Assembly: GCA_051010015.1 (NCBI GenBank)
Contig: JBPCVZ010000502.1
Span: 1 to 25,131 of the forward strand
From: CAJQQK01 sp051010015
GTDB lineage: Bacteria > Pseudomonadota > Alphaproteobacteria > Rhizobiales > Hyphomicrobiaceae
DNA: 25,131 nucleotides
Reading direction: 5' to 3'
Shown: positions 1-6,520 of the stretch, in pieces
How positions within the stretch are numbered: position 1 is the first letter of the stretch
How the letters are laid out: each line of letters starts with the position of its first letter
Program-made: the position numbers and the translations under genes
Notes under the pieces: model-generated
The model's input: the letters and a program-made list of their open reading frames with translations, nothing else
What the model was told of the DNA's origin: nothing
Database searches by the model: none

Positions 1-561
1 TTTCCCTTGATGCGCGGCATCCGCCAGCAGCTGCATTGGCACGAGAATCCGCTCTATCGCTTTGCGCCCGAGCCGGACCTGGCGCTGAGCGCCGACCTGC
101 AGCGCAACGTGGCGCGCCTCGCCGACTATGGTTGGGCGTTCGACCTACAGGTGTTCGCAGGTCAGATGGGTGGTGCGTGCGCTCTCGCTGACGCCTGTCC
201 CGGCGTCACGTTCATCCTGCAGCATGCCGGCATGCTCGAAGATCTGACCGACGACGGCCGTCGCACCTGGCGTGCGGCCATGTCAGAACTCGCCAAGCGC
301 CCCAATGTCGTGTGCAAGCTCTCCGGGCTCGGCACGTTCATCCATCGCAATGACGCCGGCCACATTCGATCGATCGTCGCCGAGGCCATTGCGCTGTTCG
401 GGCCGGAGCGATGTCTGTTCGGCTCGAATTTCCCGATCGAGAAGCTGTGGACCGGTTACGACGCGCTCGTCGCGGCCTACCTGGATGCGATCACGGATCT
501 CGAACAAGGTGCGCAGCAGGCGGTAATGCACGATACGGCCGCGCGCATCTATGCCCTATAG
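1..561 (+). CDS. Amidohydrolase-2 family lactonase, C-terminal part (cut by window start)
   Basis: The reading frame is open from the first base, so the start lies upstream and 186 residues remain. The fragment looks like the C-terminal half of a TIM-barrel metal-dependent hydrolase of the COG3618 / amidohydrolase-2 type, the group that includes L-fuconolactonase-like and dicarboxylate-lactone hydrolases. Seen: an N-proximal RGIRQQLHW stretch, the strand-end LQHAGMLED with a likely metal or substrate His, KLSGLG, and the late barrel motif LFGSNFPIEKLW. In many amidohydrolase-2 proteins this last motif is GSDWP with a catalytic Asp; Asn here also occurs in a COG3618 subgroup, so I do not read it as inactivation. 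The stop is 12 bases before the next gene, whose ribosome site GGAGGAG directly follows the stop, so the two are probably co-transcribed. The exact substrate is unknown. Confidence 0.85.
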   Translation, partial: FPLMRGIRQQLHWHENPLYRFAPEPDLALSADLQRNVARLADYGWAFDLQVFAGQMGGACALADACPGVTFILQHAGMLEDLTDDGRRTWRAAMSELAKRPNVVCKLSGLGTFIHRNDAGHIRSIVAEAIALFGPERCLFGSNFPIEKLWTGYDALVAAYLDAITDLEQGAQQAVMHDTAARIYAL

Positions 562-573
562 GAGGAGACCATC

Positions 574-1422
574 ATGGCGCTTGAAATCAAGGTGCTCGAC
601 TACGGCGACATCGAGCTCGAATCGAGCTTTTTGGTGCTCGGGCGTGAGTGTGGACGTGTGCGTCGGGTGCCGGTCTACGGCTTCCTGATCGTCGGCGGCG
701 AGTACCCGATCGTCGTCGATACCGGCTATCGCGACAACGCGATCATGGAGACGCTCGGCATGCGCGGGCTGCAGTTCCACGAGAACATGATCGAGAACCA
801 GCTCAACCGCCACGGCCTGCGCCCCGCCGACATTCGCTACGTTTGCCACACGCACCTGCACATCGATCATGCCGGCAAGGACGATCATTTCCCGATGACG
901 ACCACCGTCGTGCTCAATCGCCGCGAGATGGAGCACTCGGTGTCGGGCCTGATGCATCCGCAGTACCCCAAGCCCGACATCCAGCATCTTGTCGAACGCC
1001 TGCACACGCCCGGTGCCATGCGCTTCGAGGACACCGAGATCACCGGCGAGGTCGAGCTGATCCCCGGCGTCACGGTCGACTGGGCCGGCGCACACACCGA
1101 AGGCTCGATGAACGTGCACGTCGAAACCGCCGAGGGCCGCGCCACGATCTGCGGCGACGTCATCTACGACATCAACGACCAGATCGTGAACCCGCTCAAC
1201 GAGATCCACGACCACGAGCCGCGCGTCACGGGCAACCACTCGACAACCAAGCGCCAGGAGAAGGCGGCGATCAAGAAACTGCTGTCGAGTTCCAAGTTCC
1301 TGCTGCCGATACACGATCGCCCGGCCAAGGTGGAACGCAGCCAGATCGTCGGTCGGCTCGGCATGGAGGTGCCAGGTCCGATCACCGAATCGCTGCCGCA
1401 GCGCAACTGGTTCCCGGCGTAA
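574..1422 (+). CDS. Metallo-beta-lactamase-fold hydrolase, N-acyl-homoserine-lactonase-like
   Basis: A 282-residue cytoplasmic protein of the metallo-beta-lactamase superfamily, closest in motif layout to AttM/AiiA-type N-acyl homoserine lactonases, which open lactone rings using two metal ions. The metal motif HxHxDH is His94, His96, Asp98 and His99 in THLHIDHAG. Further ligands are likely His174 (AGAHTEGS), Asp195 (ICGDVIYD) and His247 (LLPIHDRP). The length fits the family. The start is the ATG preceded by GGAGGAG at a normal distance. It sits between an amidohydrolase-type lactonase and an SMP-30/gluconolactonase fusion, so its substrate may be a catabolic lactone rather than a quorum signal; this is inference from context. 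No signal peptide is seen. Confidence 0.88.
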   Translation: MALEIKVLDYGDIELESSFLVLGRECGRVRRVPVYGFLIVGGEYPIVVDTGYRDNAIMETLGMRGLQFHENMIENQLNRHGLRPADIRYVCHTHLHIDHAGKDDHFPMTTTVVLNRREMEHSVSGLMHPQYPKPDIQHLVERLHTPGAMRFEDTEITGEVELIPGVTVDWAGAHTEGSMNVHVETAEGRATICGDVIYDINDQIVNPLNEIHDHEPRVTGNHSTTKRQEKAAIKKLLSSSKFLLPIHDRPAKVERSQIVGRLGMEVPGPITESLPQRNWFPA

Positions 1423-1443
1423 CCGAACAGGTGGAAGTCCGTC

Positions 1444-3048
1444 ATGGCACATGAAGCAGTCCGACCCGAGTTTCGCCAGTTGATCGACGAGCATGCGCCC
1501 GTCCGCCAGCTCGGCACCGGTTTCACCTTCACTGAGGGGCCGATCTGGCATCCGCAGGAGCACCACCTGCTGTTCTCGGACATGCCGGCTGACGTGCGCC
1601 GGCGCTGGGACCGCGCCGGCGTGCGCGAGGTCGTCACCGGCTCGCACAAGGGCAACGGCATGACCTACGATCGCGACCTTGACCTCATCGTGTGCGAGCA
1701 TGCGACGTCGTCGGTGGTGCGCATCACGGCAAGTGGCGCGCGGGAGGTGCTGGCCTCCCATTTCGAGGGCAAGGAACTCAATAGCCCCAATGATGTCTGC
1801 GTGCGCTCCGACGGGTCGATCTATTTCACGGATCCCTGGTACGGTCGCATGCCGGGCTTTGGCGTCGAGCGGCCGCGCGAACTCGGCTGGCAGGGCGTGT
1901 TTCGCATCCCGCCGGGGCAGGTTGGTGCCGACCCGCTGCTGCTCGCGGAACGCTACCTGTTCACGATGCCCAACGGCTTGTGCTTTTCGCCCGACGAGTC
2001 GCTGCTCTACGTCAACGACACCGAACAGGCGAACATCCGCGTCTTCGAGGTCGCCGGTGATGGCTCTCTCAGCCGGGGGCGGGTGTTCGCCTCGGGCATC
2101 CGAAGCGCGCTGCAGCCAGGTGTTCCCGACGGCATGAAGTGCGATCAGCAGGGCAACGTCTGGGTGACGGCACCCGGCGGTCTCTGGGTATACGATCCCA
2201 ATGGCCAGCTGCTCGGCAAGGTCAGTGTGCCGGAGCCGTCGGCGAACATGCACTGGGGTGGCGAAGACTGGCGCACGCTGTTCATCTGTGCGTCGACGTC
2301 GCTCTATGCGATCGAGACCAAGGTCGGGCCGCGCAACGAACCGTTTATGCGTGCCGATGCCGGACAGGCTGCACCGTCAGCTGCAGCTCGGCCCGCCGCG
2401 TCCTCGAGCGAGCGCCCGGCGGCGGCGGCAGATGCCCTGCAGCTCGACCCGCAGCGTTGTGCGCTCATCATTCAGGACATGCAGAACGATGTCGTCATGG
2501 ACGGTGGTGCCTTCGCCGATTCGGGTGCTCCGGCGCATTGCCGCGAGCAGAATGCCATCGAGAATGCCAGGCGTCTTGCCGATCACTGCCGCAGGATCGG
2601 TGTGCCCGTGATCCACGTCTGGTTCGTCCGTCCGGCAAGCGGACAGGGCATCACGCTCAATGCGCCTCTATTCGAAGGCCTGATCGACTCCGGAGGTTTG
2701 ATCGAAGGCAGCTGGGGCGCCGAACCGGTGCCGGGGCTCGAGGCGCAAGCGCATGATCACATCGTGCGCAAGAACCGCATGAGCGCCTGGGAAGGTTCGA
2801 CGCTGGAAACGACGCTCAAGGCCGAAGGGCGCGACGTCGTGATCGTGACCGGTGCGTGGACCAACTTGTCAATCGAGCACACCGCTCGCACCGGCGCCGA
2901 CAAGGGTTACGTCATGGTTGTACCGGAGGACGCCTGTTCGACGATGAATGCCGACTGGCACCGTGCTTCGATCGACTATGCGCTGACCAACGTCGCGGCC
3001 GTGTCGAACGTTGACGCTGTTTTGGCCGGGCTCGGAGGACAATCGTGA
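1444..3048 (+). CDS. Fusion: SMP-30/gluconolactonase domain plus isochorismatase-fold domain
   Basis: A 534-residue two-domain protein. Residues about 20-300 form an SMP-30/gluconolactonase/LRE six-bladed propeller. Its metal and catalytic positions are recognisable as Glu31 (FTEGP), Asn116-Asp117 (NSPND), Asn177 (MPNGL) and Asp229 (VPDGM). Residues about 305-333 are an Ala/Pro/Ser-rich linker. Residues about 336-530 are an isochorismatase-like hydrolase: Asp in LIIQDMQND, Lys in VRKNRMSAW, and the helix motif TNLSIEHTAR. The usual family nucleophile is a Cys in TNxCVExTAR; here the codon is TCA (Ser476). The active site is therefore either non-thiol or degenerate. Each domain is usually a separate protein, so the fusion suggests consecutive steps such as lactone opening and amide or ester cleavage. 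The stop overlaps the next start (GTGA). Confidence 0.88.
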   Translation: MAHEAVRPEFRQLIDEHAPVRQLGTGFTFTEGPIWHPQEHHLLFSDMPADVRRRWDRAGVREVVTGSHKGNGMTYDRDLDLIVCEHATSSVVRITASGAREVLASHFEGKELNSPNDVCVRSDGSIYFTDPWYGRMPGFGVERPRELGWQGVFRIPPGQVGADPLLLAERYLFTMPNGLCFSPDESLLYVNDTEQANIRVFEVAGDGSLSRGRVFASGIRSALQPGVPDGMKCDQQGNVWVTAPGGLWVYDPNGQLLGKVSVPEPSANMHWGGEDWRTLFICASTSLYAIETKVGPRNEPFMRADAGQAAPSAAARPAASSSERPAAAADALQLDPQRCALIIQDMQNDVVMDGGAFADSGAPAHCREQNAIENARRLADHCRRIGVPVIHVWFVRPASGQGITLNAPLFEGLIDSGGLIEGSWGAEPVPGLEAQAHDHIVRKNRMSAWEGSTLETTLKAEGRDVVIVTGAWTNLSIEHTARTGADKGYVMVVPEDACSTMNADWHRASIDYALTNVAAVSNVDAVLAGLGGQS

Positions 3049-3935
3049 CAACCGGTGCCCTCGCTACCGCCGGCCGGGTCGCAGCCCGCATGAGCGAACT
3101 GGCCGATGCGATTGCCCAGGCGTTGCCGGCAACCGTGCTCGACCGCCTATGCACGGATCTCGATCGCGAAGCGACCACATCTGCCGCCCTCGTGCTGGAG
3201 TTGGCGCGCGCGCGCCGGCGCCCATCGAGCATCGACGTTGAACCGGTCCATGCCGTTGCCGATCAAGCGCCGCGTGCAACGGATGAGCCGGTGAGCGACG
3301 TCGCCCCTCATCTGCCCGTCGTGCCGCAGACCGCCTTGCCCGATCTTGCCATCCGTCTCACGGAGCTGAGTATCGAGTTCGACGCGGAAGGCAATCGCAA
3401 CCGCGCGCTTGCCGCCGGCATGCAGTCGGTCAGGCTCTACTGCGCTCTTGCGCGAAGCCAGCCGGGTACGCATCTGGCAGGCCTGGCGGCCAGTCTCAAC
3501 AACATCGGTGTCGACTTCCTGCATCTCGACCGTGCCAGCGAGGCATGCGTTGCAATCGAGCAATCCATTGCGATCCGGCGCATTCTGGCGGGCCGGCAAC
3601 CTGAACGATACCTCCAGGAACTGGCGGTGAGCCTCAACAATTATGGTGGCTGCCTCTCGCGACTCGATCGCCCAAGCGAAGCGTTCACGGCAAGCCGGGA
3701 GGCTGCTGAAATCCGCTTGTGGCTGGCGGAGCGTTCACCGGAGACATTCCTGCCCGCGCTGGCCTCGACGCTCGCCAACCTGGCCGCCAACCTGACCAGA
3801 CTGGATCGCACCTCCGAGGCTGAAGCGATCAACCGCCTCGCGTTGGAAATCTGCGCCCGGATCGAAAAGGCACGCCGGCACGTCCGTCAGGACTGCAGGC
3901 AAGACGTCCCGATGATGCCCGGGCCCGCCGATTGA
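3045..3935 (+). CDS. Tetratricopeptide-repeat protein
   Basis: A 296-residue protein starting at a GTG that overlaps the stop of the fusion hydrolase in a GTGA tetranucleotide, so translation is probably coupled. Residues about 99-270 hold four repeats of roughly 46 residues with the pattern LAxSLNNxGxxLxxLDRxSEA followed by EAAxIRxxLAxxxPExx. This is the TPR_10/TPR_12 style common in bacterial NB-ARC-like and stress proteins. The first 95 residues are Ala/Arg-rich and not recognised. TPR folds act as protein-protein scaffolds, so a role in holding or regulating the upstream enzymes is plausible, but nothing in the sequence proves it. No signal peptide or membrane segment is seen. Confidence 0.8.
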   Translation: MTTGALATAGRVAARMSELADAIAQALPATVLDRLCTDLDREATTSAALVLELARARRRPSSIDVEPVHAVADQAPRATDEPVSDVAPHLPVVPQTALPDLAIRLTELSIEFDAEGNRNRALAAGMQSVRLYCALARSQPGTHLAGLAASLNNIGVDFLHLDRASEACVAIEQSIAIRRILAGRQPERYLQELAVSLNNYGGCLSRLDRPSEAFTASREAAEIRLWLAERSPETFLPALASTLANLAANLTRLDRTSEAEAINRLALEICARIEKARRHVRQDCRQDVPMMPGPAD

Positions 3936-3982
3936 GCTCACCTGCCCAGCAGCTTGCCTCGGCCCGTTACGCGCAGCGCTCT

Positions 3983-4026
3983 CCCGCGAGAACGGGTTCG
4001 TTCTGCGGGGTCTGGGCAAAGCCCGG
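3983..4026 (+). terminator. Two tandem hairpins after the TPR gene, possible weak terminator
   Basis: CCCGC-g-AGAAC (3983-3993) pairs with GTTCT-GCGGG (4000-4009) around a six-base loop with one bulged G. Directly after it CTGGGC and GCCCGG (4012-4017 and 4021-4026) form a second six-pair stem with an AAA loop. There is no T-tract, so rho-independent termination is uncertain. The position, just past the last gene of the cluster and facing convergent - strand genes, fits an end-of-transcript structure. Confidence 0.3.
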
Positions 4027-4035
4027 CAGCTGACA

Positions 4036-4201
4036 TCACGCATCACTCGTGAACTAAATGCGAATCGTCACCTGCCAATGCAAAACAGCGTCTCCTTGGA
4101 TGTTCCCGCGGCTCGACATGACTTCGAACCAGCGCATGTTGCGTATGGTCTTGCCTGCGCGCGCCGTCGTCAATTGCATCGGCGATCGTCGACAGCAGCG
4201 T
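4036..4201 (-). pseudogene. Decayed dodecin (Trp-containing flavin-binding subtype)
   Basis: Read on the - strand, 4057-4173 encodes 39 residues that match the C-terminal two thirds of classical dodecin: ARAGKTIRNMRWFEV, then SSRGNIQGDAVLHWQVTIRI. These are the family's helix end, the RWFEV strand with the flavin-stacking Trp, RGxI, and the HWQVT strand. A TAG at 4054-4056 interrupts it. Beyond that stop the same frame continues FTSDA and ends in TGA (4036-4038), matching the usual GFTLD-type tail. On the N-terminal side STIADAI, the typical helix start, lies in a frame shifted by one at 4172-4192. The distance to ARAG is about five bases too short, consistent with a small deletion. The first beta strand and the start codon are missing. 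Dodecins are dodecameric flavin or CoA storage proteins of about 70 residues; this copy cannot make one. Confidence 0.7.
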
Positions 4202-4219
4202 TCAGGTTTACGACGACGA

Positions 4220-4633
4220 TCAAGCACCGAGTGCTTCTGCAGCCCGCTCATGTTCATCGGGACGAACGTAGATGATGTATCCATAGCCGCCCCGTCCATC
4301 TGCGACTCCTGTGGAGGCGAAGAGCTGGACATTGGCGTCGCGCAGCGTTTCGTGGATTTGCGCCAGAGCGCCGACCTCGTCGTCACCCTGCACAACCAGC
4401 GCCGGATACGGGCCATCGACTGGAATATTCGCTTGCTGTGTGGCGCGTTGCATCTGGCCGGTGTCGTCGGGGAATACTGTTAGCTGTGTACGTACAGGTC
4501 CGAACGGTACCGCGGTGATCGCTATGAGATTGATGTTCTGCTCTGAAAGCTGGGAAAGTACTTGGTACGCGACCTCCGGAGCATCTTCGATGGTGATATA
4601 AAAGTAGTCGATACGACGGACCGTGAATGCCAT
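4220..4633 (-). CDS. Tandem ACT-domain protein
   Basis: A 137-residue protein made almost entirely of two ACT-like domains, about residues 6-65 (IDYFYITIED, VLSQLSEQNINLIAIT) and 75-135 (VVQGDDEVGALAQIHETL, NVQLFASTG). ACT domains bind small ligands, often amino acids, and control enzymes. A stand-alone pair with no catalytic domain suggests a regulatory or ligand-sensing role. GGGAG lies upstream of the ATG at a somewhat long distance. The 3' end lies just before the decayed dodecin on the same strand, so the two may once have been an operon. The ligand is unknown. Confidence 0.75.
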   Translation of the reverse strand: MAFTVRRIDYFYITIEDAPEVAYQVLSQLSEQNINLIAITAVPFGPVRTQLTVFPDDTGQMQRATQQANIPVDGPYPALVVQGDDEVGALAQIHETLRDANVQLFASTGVADGRGGYGYIIYVRPDEHERAAEALGA

Positions 4634-4718
4634 GAAGGATACTCCCTACGCTTATCGAGGCATTTGCGCTGCAGGTATATGTTATTCTAGGGTCAGTTTA
4701 TATGTGTGGAGGTTTGAG

Positions 4719-4964
4719 ATGCCTCTCAGGACATTCACGTTTTTTCGGTTGGGCCAGGATCTTGACGAGATCGCGCCGGGATTTGGGCTGACCATCGACT
4801 ACGACATCTTGGAAGGCTTGATCGCATCGATGAATTCAAGCCGACCCCCGGCGCATCTTCGGGATGAGCTGCAAGAGTTGGCGGAAGAGCACCGTTGCGA
4901 CTTTAAGGATTTCAGGGACCATAGGTTTGTCCAATTCGTAAAGCGTCAGGGAACGCGTCGTTGA
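4719..4964 (+). CDS. Small hypothetical protein, 81 residues
   Basis: Not recognised. The frame is open from 4623, but the ATG at 4719 follows a good ribosome site (GGAGG at 4708-4712, six-base spacing), whereas the first ATG would overlap the divergent ACT gene. I therefore use 4719. The protein starts MPLRTFTFFRLGQDLDEIAP, is mixed acidic and basic, has no signal peptide or membrane helix, and ends KRQGTRR. Its neighbours are stress-type genes on the opposite strand. Confidence 0.55.
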   Translation: MPLRTFTFFRLGQDLDEIAPGFGLTIDYDILEGLIASMNSSRPPAHLRDELQELAEEHRCDFKDFRDHRFVQFVKRQGTRR

Positions 4965-5106
4965 TCGCATCCGGCGTGATTGTTCGGGAAATCGCTGTGA
5001 CTTCCTGGAAAAGTGCGCCAGGCCAACGGCATGCCGTGCGGGGCACCCGTCCACCATTAGTAGGGAGCCTCGCATTCGGGTCGGATCGACGGTTTATGCG
5101 TGAGCG

Positions 5107-5322
5107 TTAGTCCCCGCCCTCATATTTAAAGGAGACATTGACCTTCGCCCGGTAGGCCTCCACTTTTCCGTCCTTTAGCTGCATATCCAGTTGCGTGACC
5201 TCGGCGATTCTGAGATCGCGTAGACTTTCTGCCGCACGGCTTACCGCAGCGGCTGCTGCCTTTTCCCAGGACTCGGTGCTTGTCCCGACAAGTTCGATGA
5301 TCTTGTAAACGCTCTCGGCCAT
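5107..5322 (-). CDS. Dodecin family protein
   Basis: A 71-residue protein with the dodecin pattern: VYKIIELVGTS strand, SWEKAAAAAV helix, SLRDLRIAEV strand, LKDGKVEAYRAKVNVSFKYE hairpin. Dodecins form hollow 12-mers that bind flavins or similar ligands. I start at the ATG at 5322 rather than the one four codons earlier because GGAG (5329-5332) then lies six bases upstream and the length is typical. This is the SLRDLRxAEV subtype, which lacks the Trp (RWFEV in the classical type) that stacks on the flavin. Ligand binding is therefore less certain than for classical dodecin. It lies downstream of the kinase-BON gene on the same strand, 43 bases away, and could be co-transcribed. Confidence 0.88.
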   Translation of the reverse strand: MAESVYKIIELVGTSTESWEKAAAAAVSRAAESLRDLRIAEVTQLDMQLKDGKVEAYRAKVNVSFKYEGGD

Positions 5323-5365
5323 GTCTTTCTCCATTGCTTAGAATTTTGCATGCAGGTTGCGTTGG

Positions 5366-6193
5366 CTACGGGCCGTAGCTCATTGGGACGTTCACGGTAT
5401 CGTCGGTAATTGACGTCACGCCCTCGATCTTTCGAATGTCCTCCATCGTCTCGCGGAGTTTGCTGCCCGGCCCGACCACGCCGCCCACGATCACCCGACC
5501 ATGACTGACGGTCACATCCAGTCCACCGCCAATCGGCGAGTTACTGATTTTCTCATCCAACGTTGAGCGAATGCGTGCTTCCAAGAGTTTATCGAGCAGA
5601 CGTCCGCGAGACTCTTCCGTCGGTTCGTAGACGCCGCTCTTTGCCATCTGCTGTACGACCGCGACGCCGACCTCGATGGGGACGTAATGGGTATTGATGA
5701 CCAGATCGTAGCGTGTCGGATCGCGCCAATCGACGTGGAATTGCCTTTGGACCGTGCGAGCATGCGCATCGTCGTTGCGCTCGATTTCGCGCTGCGCTGT
5801 GTCCGCGTTCTCAATTCCCAAACGCGCTTTCATTTCCCGAACGCGCTGCTCCATCGGCGCGCAAACACGCAGGCACAACACATGGGGCACGTCGCGCAAC
5901 AATTGCGCGGCGCCCCAACCGCGGATGAGTACATTGCCGCGCATTGCCAATTCGAGAACTTCTTCGGCTGTGTAGCGAGAGAATTTCTTCTCGTCGATTT
6001 TCCAGCGCTCCCACATCGACGCCTTGCCCTCGAGGAATCGATTAACGGCACTCTCGCTCGCGTTGAGACGATCGGCCAGATGCTGTTCTACAAGTTCATG
6101 ATGGACAACTTCGATCCCGAGCTTGTCTGCCAAACCGGCCGCGACGTCCTTGCCCAGGGTTCCCATCTCACGGGTCATTGCGATTACGGTCAT
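5366..6193 (-). CDS. Cytidylate-kinase-like protein with C-terminal BON domain
   Basis: 275 residues from the ATG at 6193, chosen because GGGAG (6201-6205) lies seven bases upstream; a start nine codons earlier has no such site. Residues about 1-185 resemble the cytidylate-kinase-like family: TVIAMTREMGTLGKDVAAGL at the nucleotide-binding end, VLIRGWGAAQLL, CLRVCAPMEQRV, and DLVINTHYVPIE. True Cmk has a clear GPxGxGK P-loop; this family has a TREMG-type substitute, so its kinase activity and substrate are unproven. Residues about 200-270 look like a BON domain (ARIRSTLDE, LDVTVSHGRVIVGGVV, IEGVTSITDDTV), a fold usually found in periplasmic or envelope stress proteins and thought to bind membranes or ligands. 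No signal peptide is visible. The fusion points to a regulatory or stress role. Confidence 0.82.
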   Translation of the reverse strand: MTVIAMTREMGTLGKDVAAGLADKLGIEVVHHELVEQHLADRLNASESAVNRFLEGKASMWERWKIDEKKFSRYTAEEVLELAMRGNVLIRGWGAAQLLRDVPHVLCLRVCAPMEQRVREMKARLGIENADTAQREIERNDDAHARTVQRQFHVDWRDPTRYDLVINTHYVPIEVGVAVVQQMAKSGVYEPTEESRGRLLDKLLEARIRSTLDEKISNSPIGGGLDVTVSHGRVIVGGVVGPGSKLRETMEDIRKIEGVTSITDDTVNVPMSYGP

Positions 6194-6219
6194 ATTCGCT
6201 CTCCCATTCAACGGCTGCA

Positions 6220-6239
6220 TTCAGTCTTGAGTGACTGAA
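6220..6239. promoter_or_regulatory. Inverted repeat upstream of the kinase-BON gene
   Basis: TTCAGTC (6220-6226) and GACTGAA (6233-6239) are perfect inverted copies around six bases. The element lies 27-46 bases before the start codon at 6193, in the leader or promoter. It could be an operator or a leader hairpin; nothing else in the window repeats it. Confidence 0.3.
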
Positions 6240-6322
6240 CCTGCGACATTCTGCCTCGTTGTTTCCGGGAGAGCAACAATTTCCTTCGACGGATCGTCAT
6301 TCGTGCTGGATAGGCAGGTGTG

Positions 6323-6484
6323 ATGCGCCCCATCGGCACGACGCGCCAACCCGTGGAGATGGCGATCGCGGTTTCCTACTTTGGCAAACAGATTGCCGGG
6401 CTGCCGCTCGATCATGCCTGGCTCGACTGCCACGTCGATATGATCTGCCGCCTGGCCGAAGACCCCGCGCGGCGGTCAGGCTGA
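6323..6484 (+). CDS. Possible small orphan protein, 53 residues
   Basis: An open frame of 53 codons in a gap otherwise without genes (6194-6520). It starts MRPIGTTRQPVEMAIAVSY and ends CRLAEDPARRSG. Its third codon positions are mostly G or C, like the surrounding genes. There is an AGG a few bases before the start but no strong ribosome site. I recognise no family. It could be a real small gene, a fragment of a lost gene or chance. The rest of the gap holds only the inverted repeat at 6220-6239. Confidence 0.35.
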   Translation: MRPIGTTRQPVEMAIAVSYFGKQIAGLPLDHAWLDCHVDMICRLAEDPARRSG

Positions 6485-6520
6485 AATCGGTTGTGGACGA
6501 ACGCGCCGAGTTCCGAGACG

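Noticed and set aside
421..450. Asn instead of Asp in the GSNFP motif as an inactivating change
   Set aside because: A COG3618 subgroup of the amidohydrolase-2 family normally carries Asn here, so it is not evidence of a dead enzyme.
556..2253. 565-codon open frame on the - strand
   Set aside because: It is the antisense shadow of the lactonase and the fusion hydrolase; the + strand frames have clear motifs and ribosome sites, while this one has none.
4965..5106. Possible small gene between the 81-residue orphan and the dodecin
   Set aside because: A short + strand frame exists but has no ribosome site, no recognisable sequence and runs into the dodecin stop.
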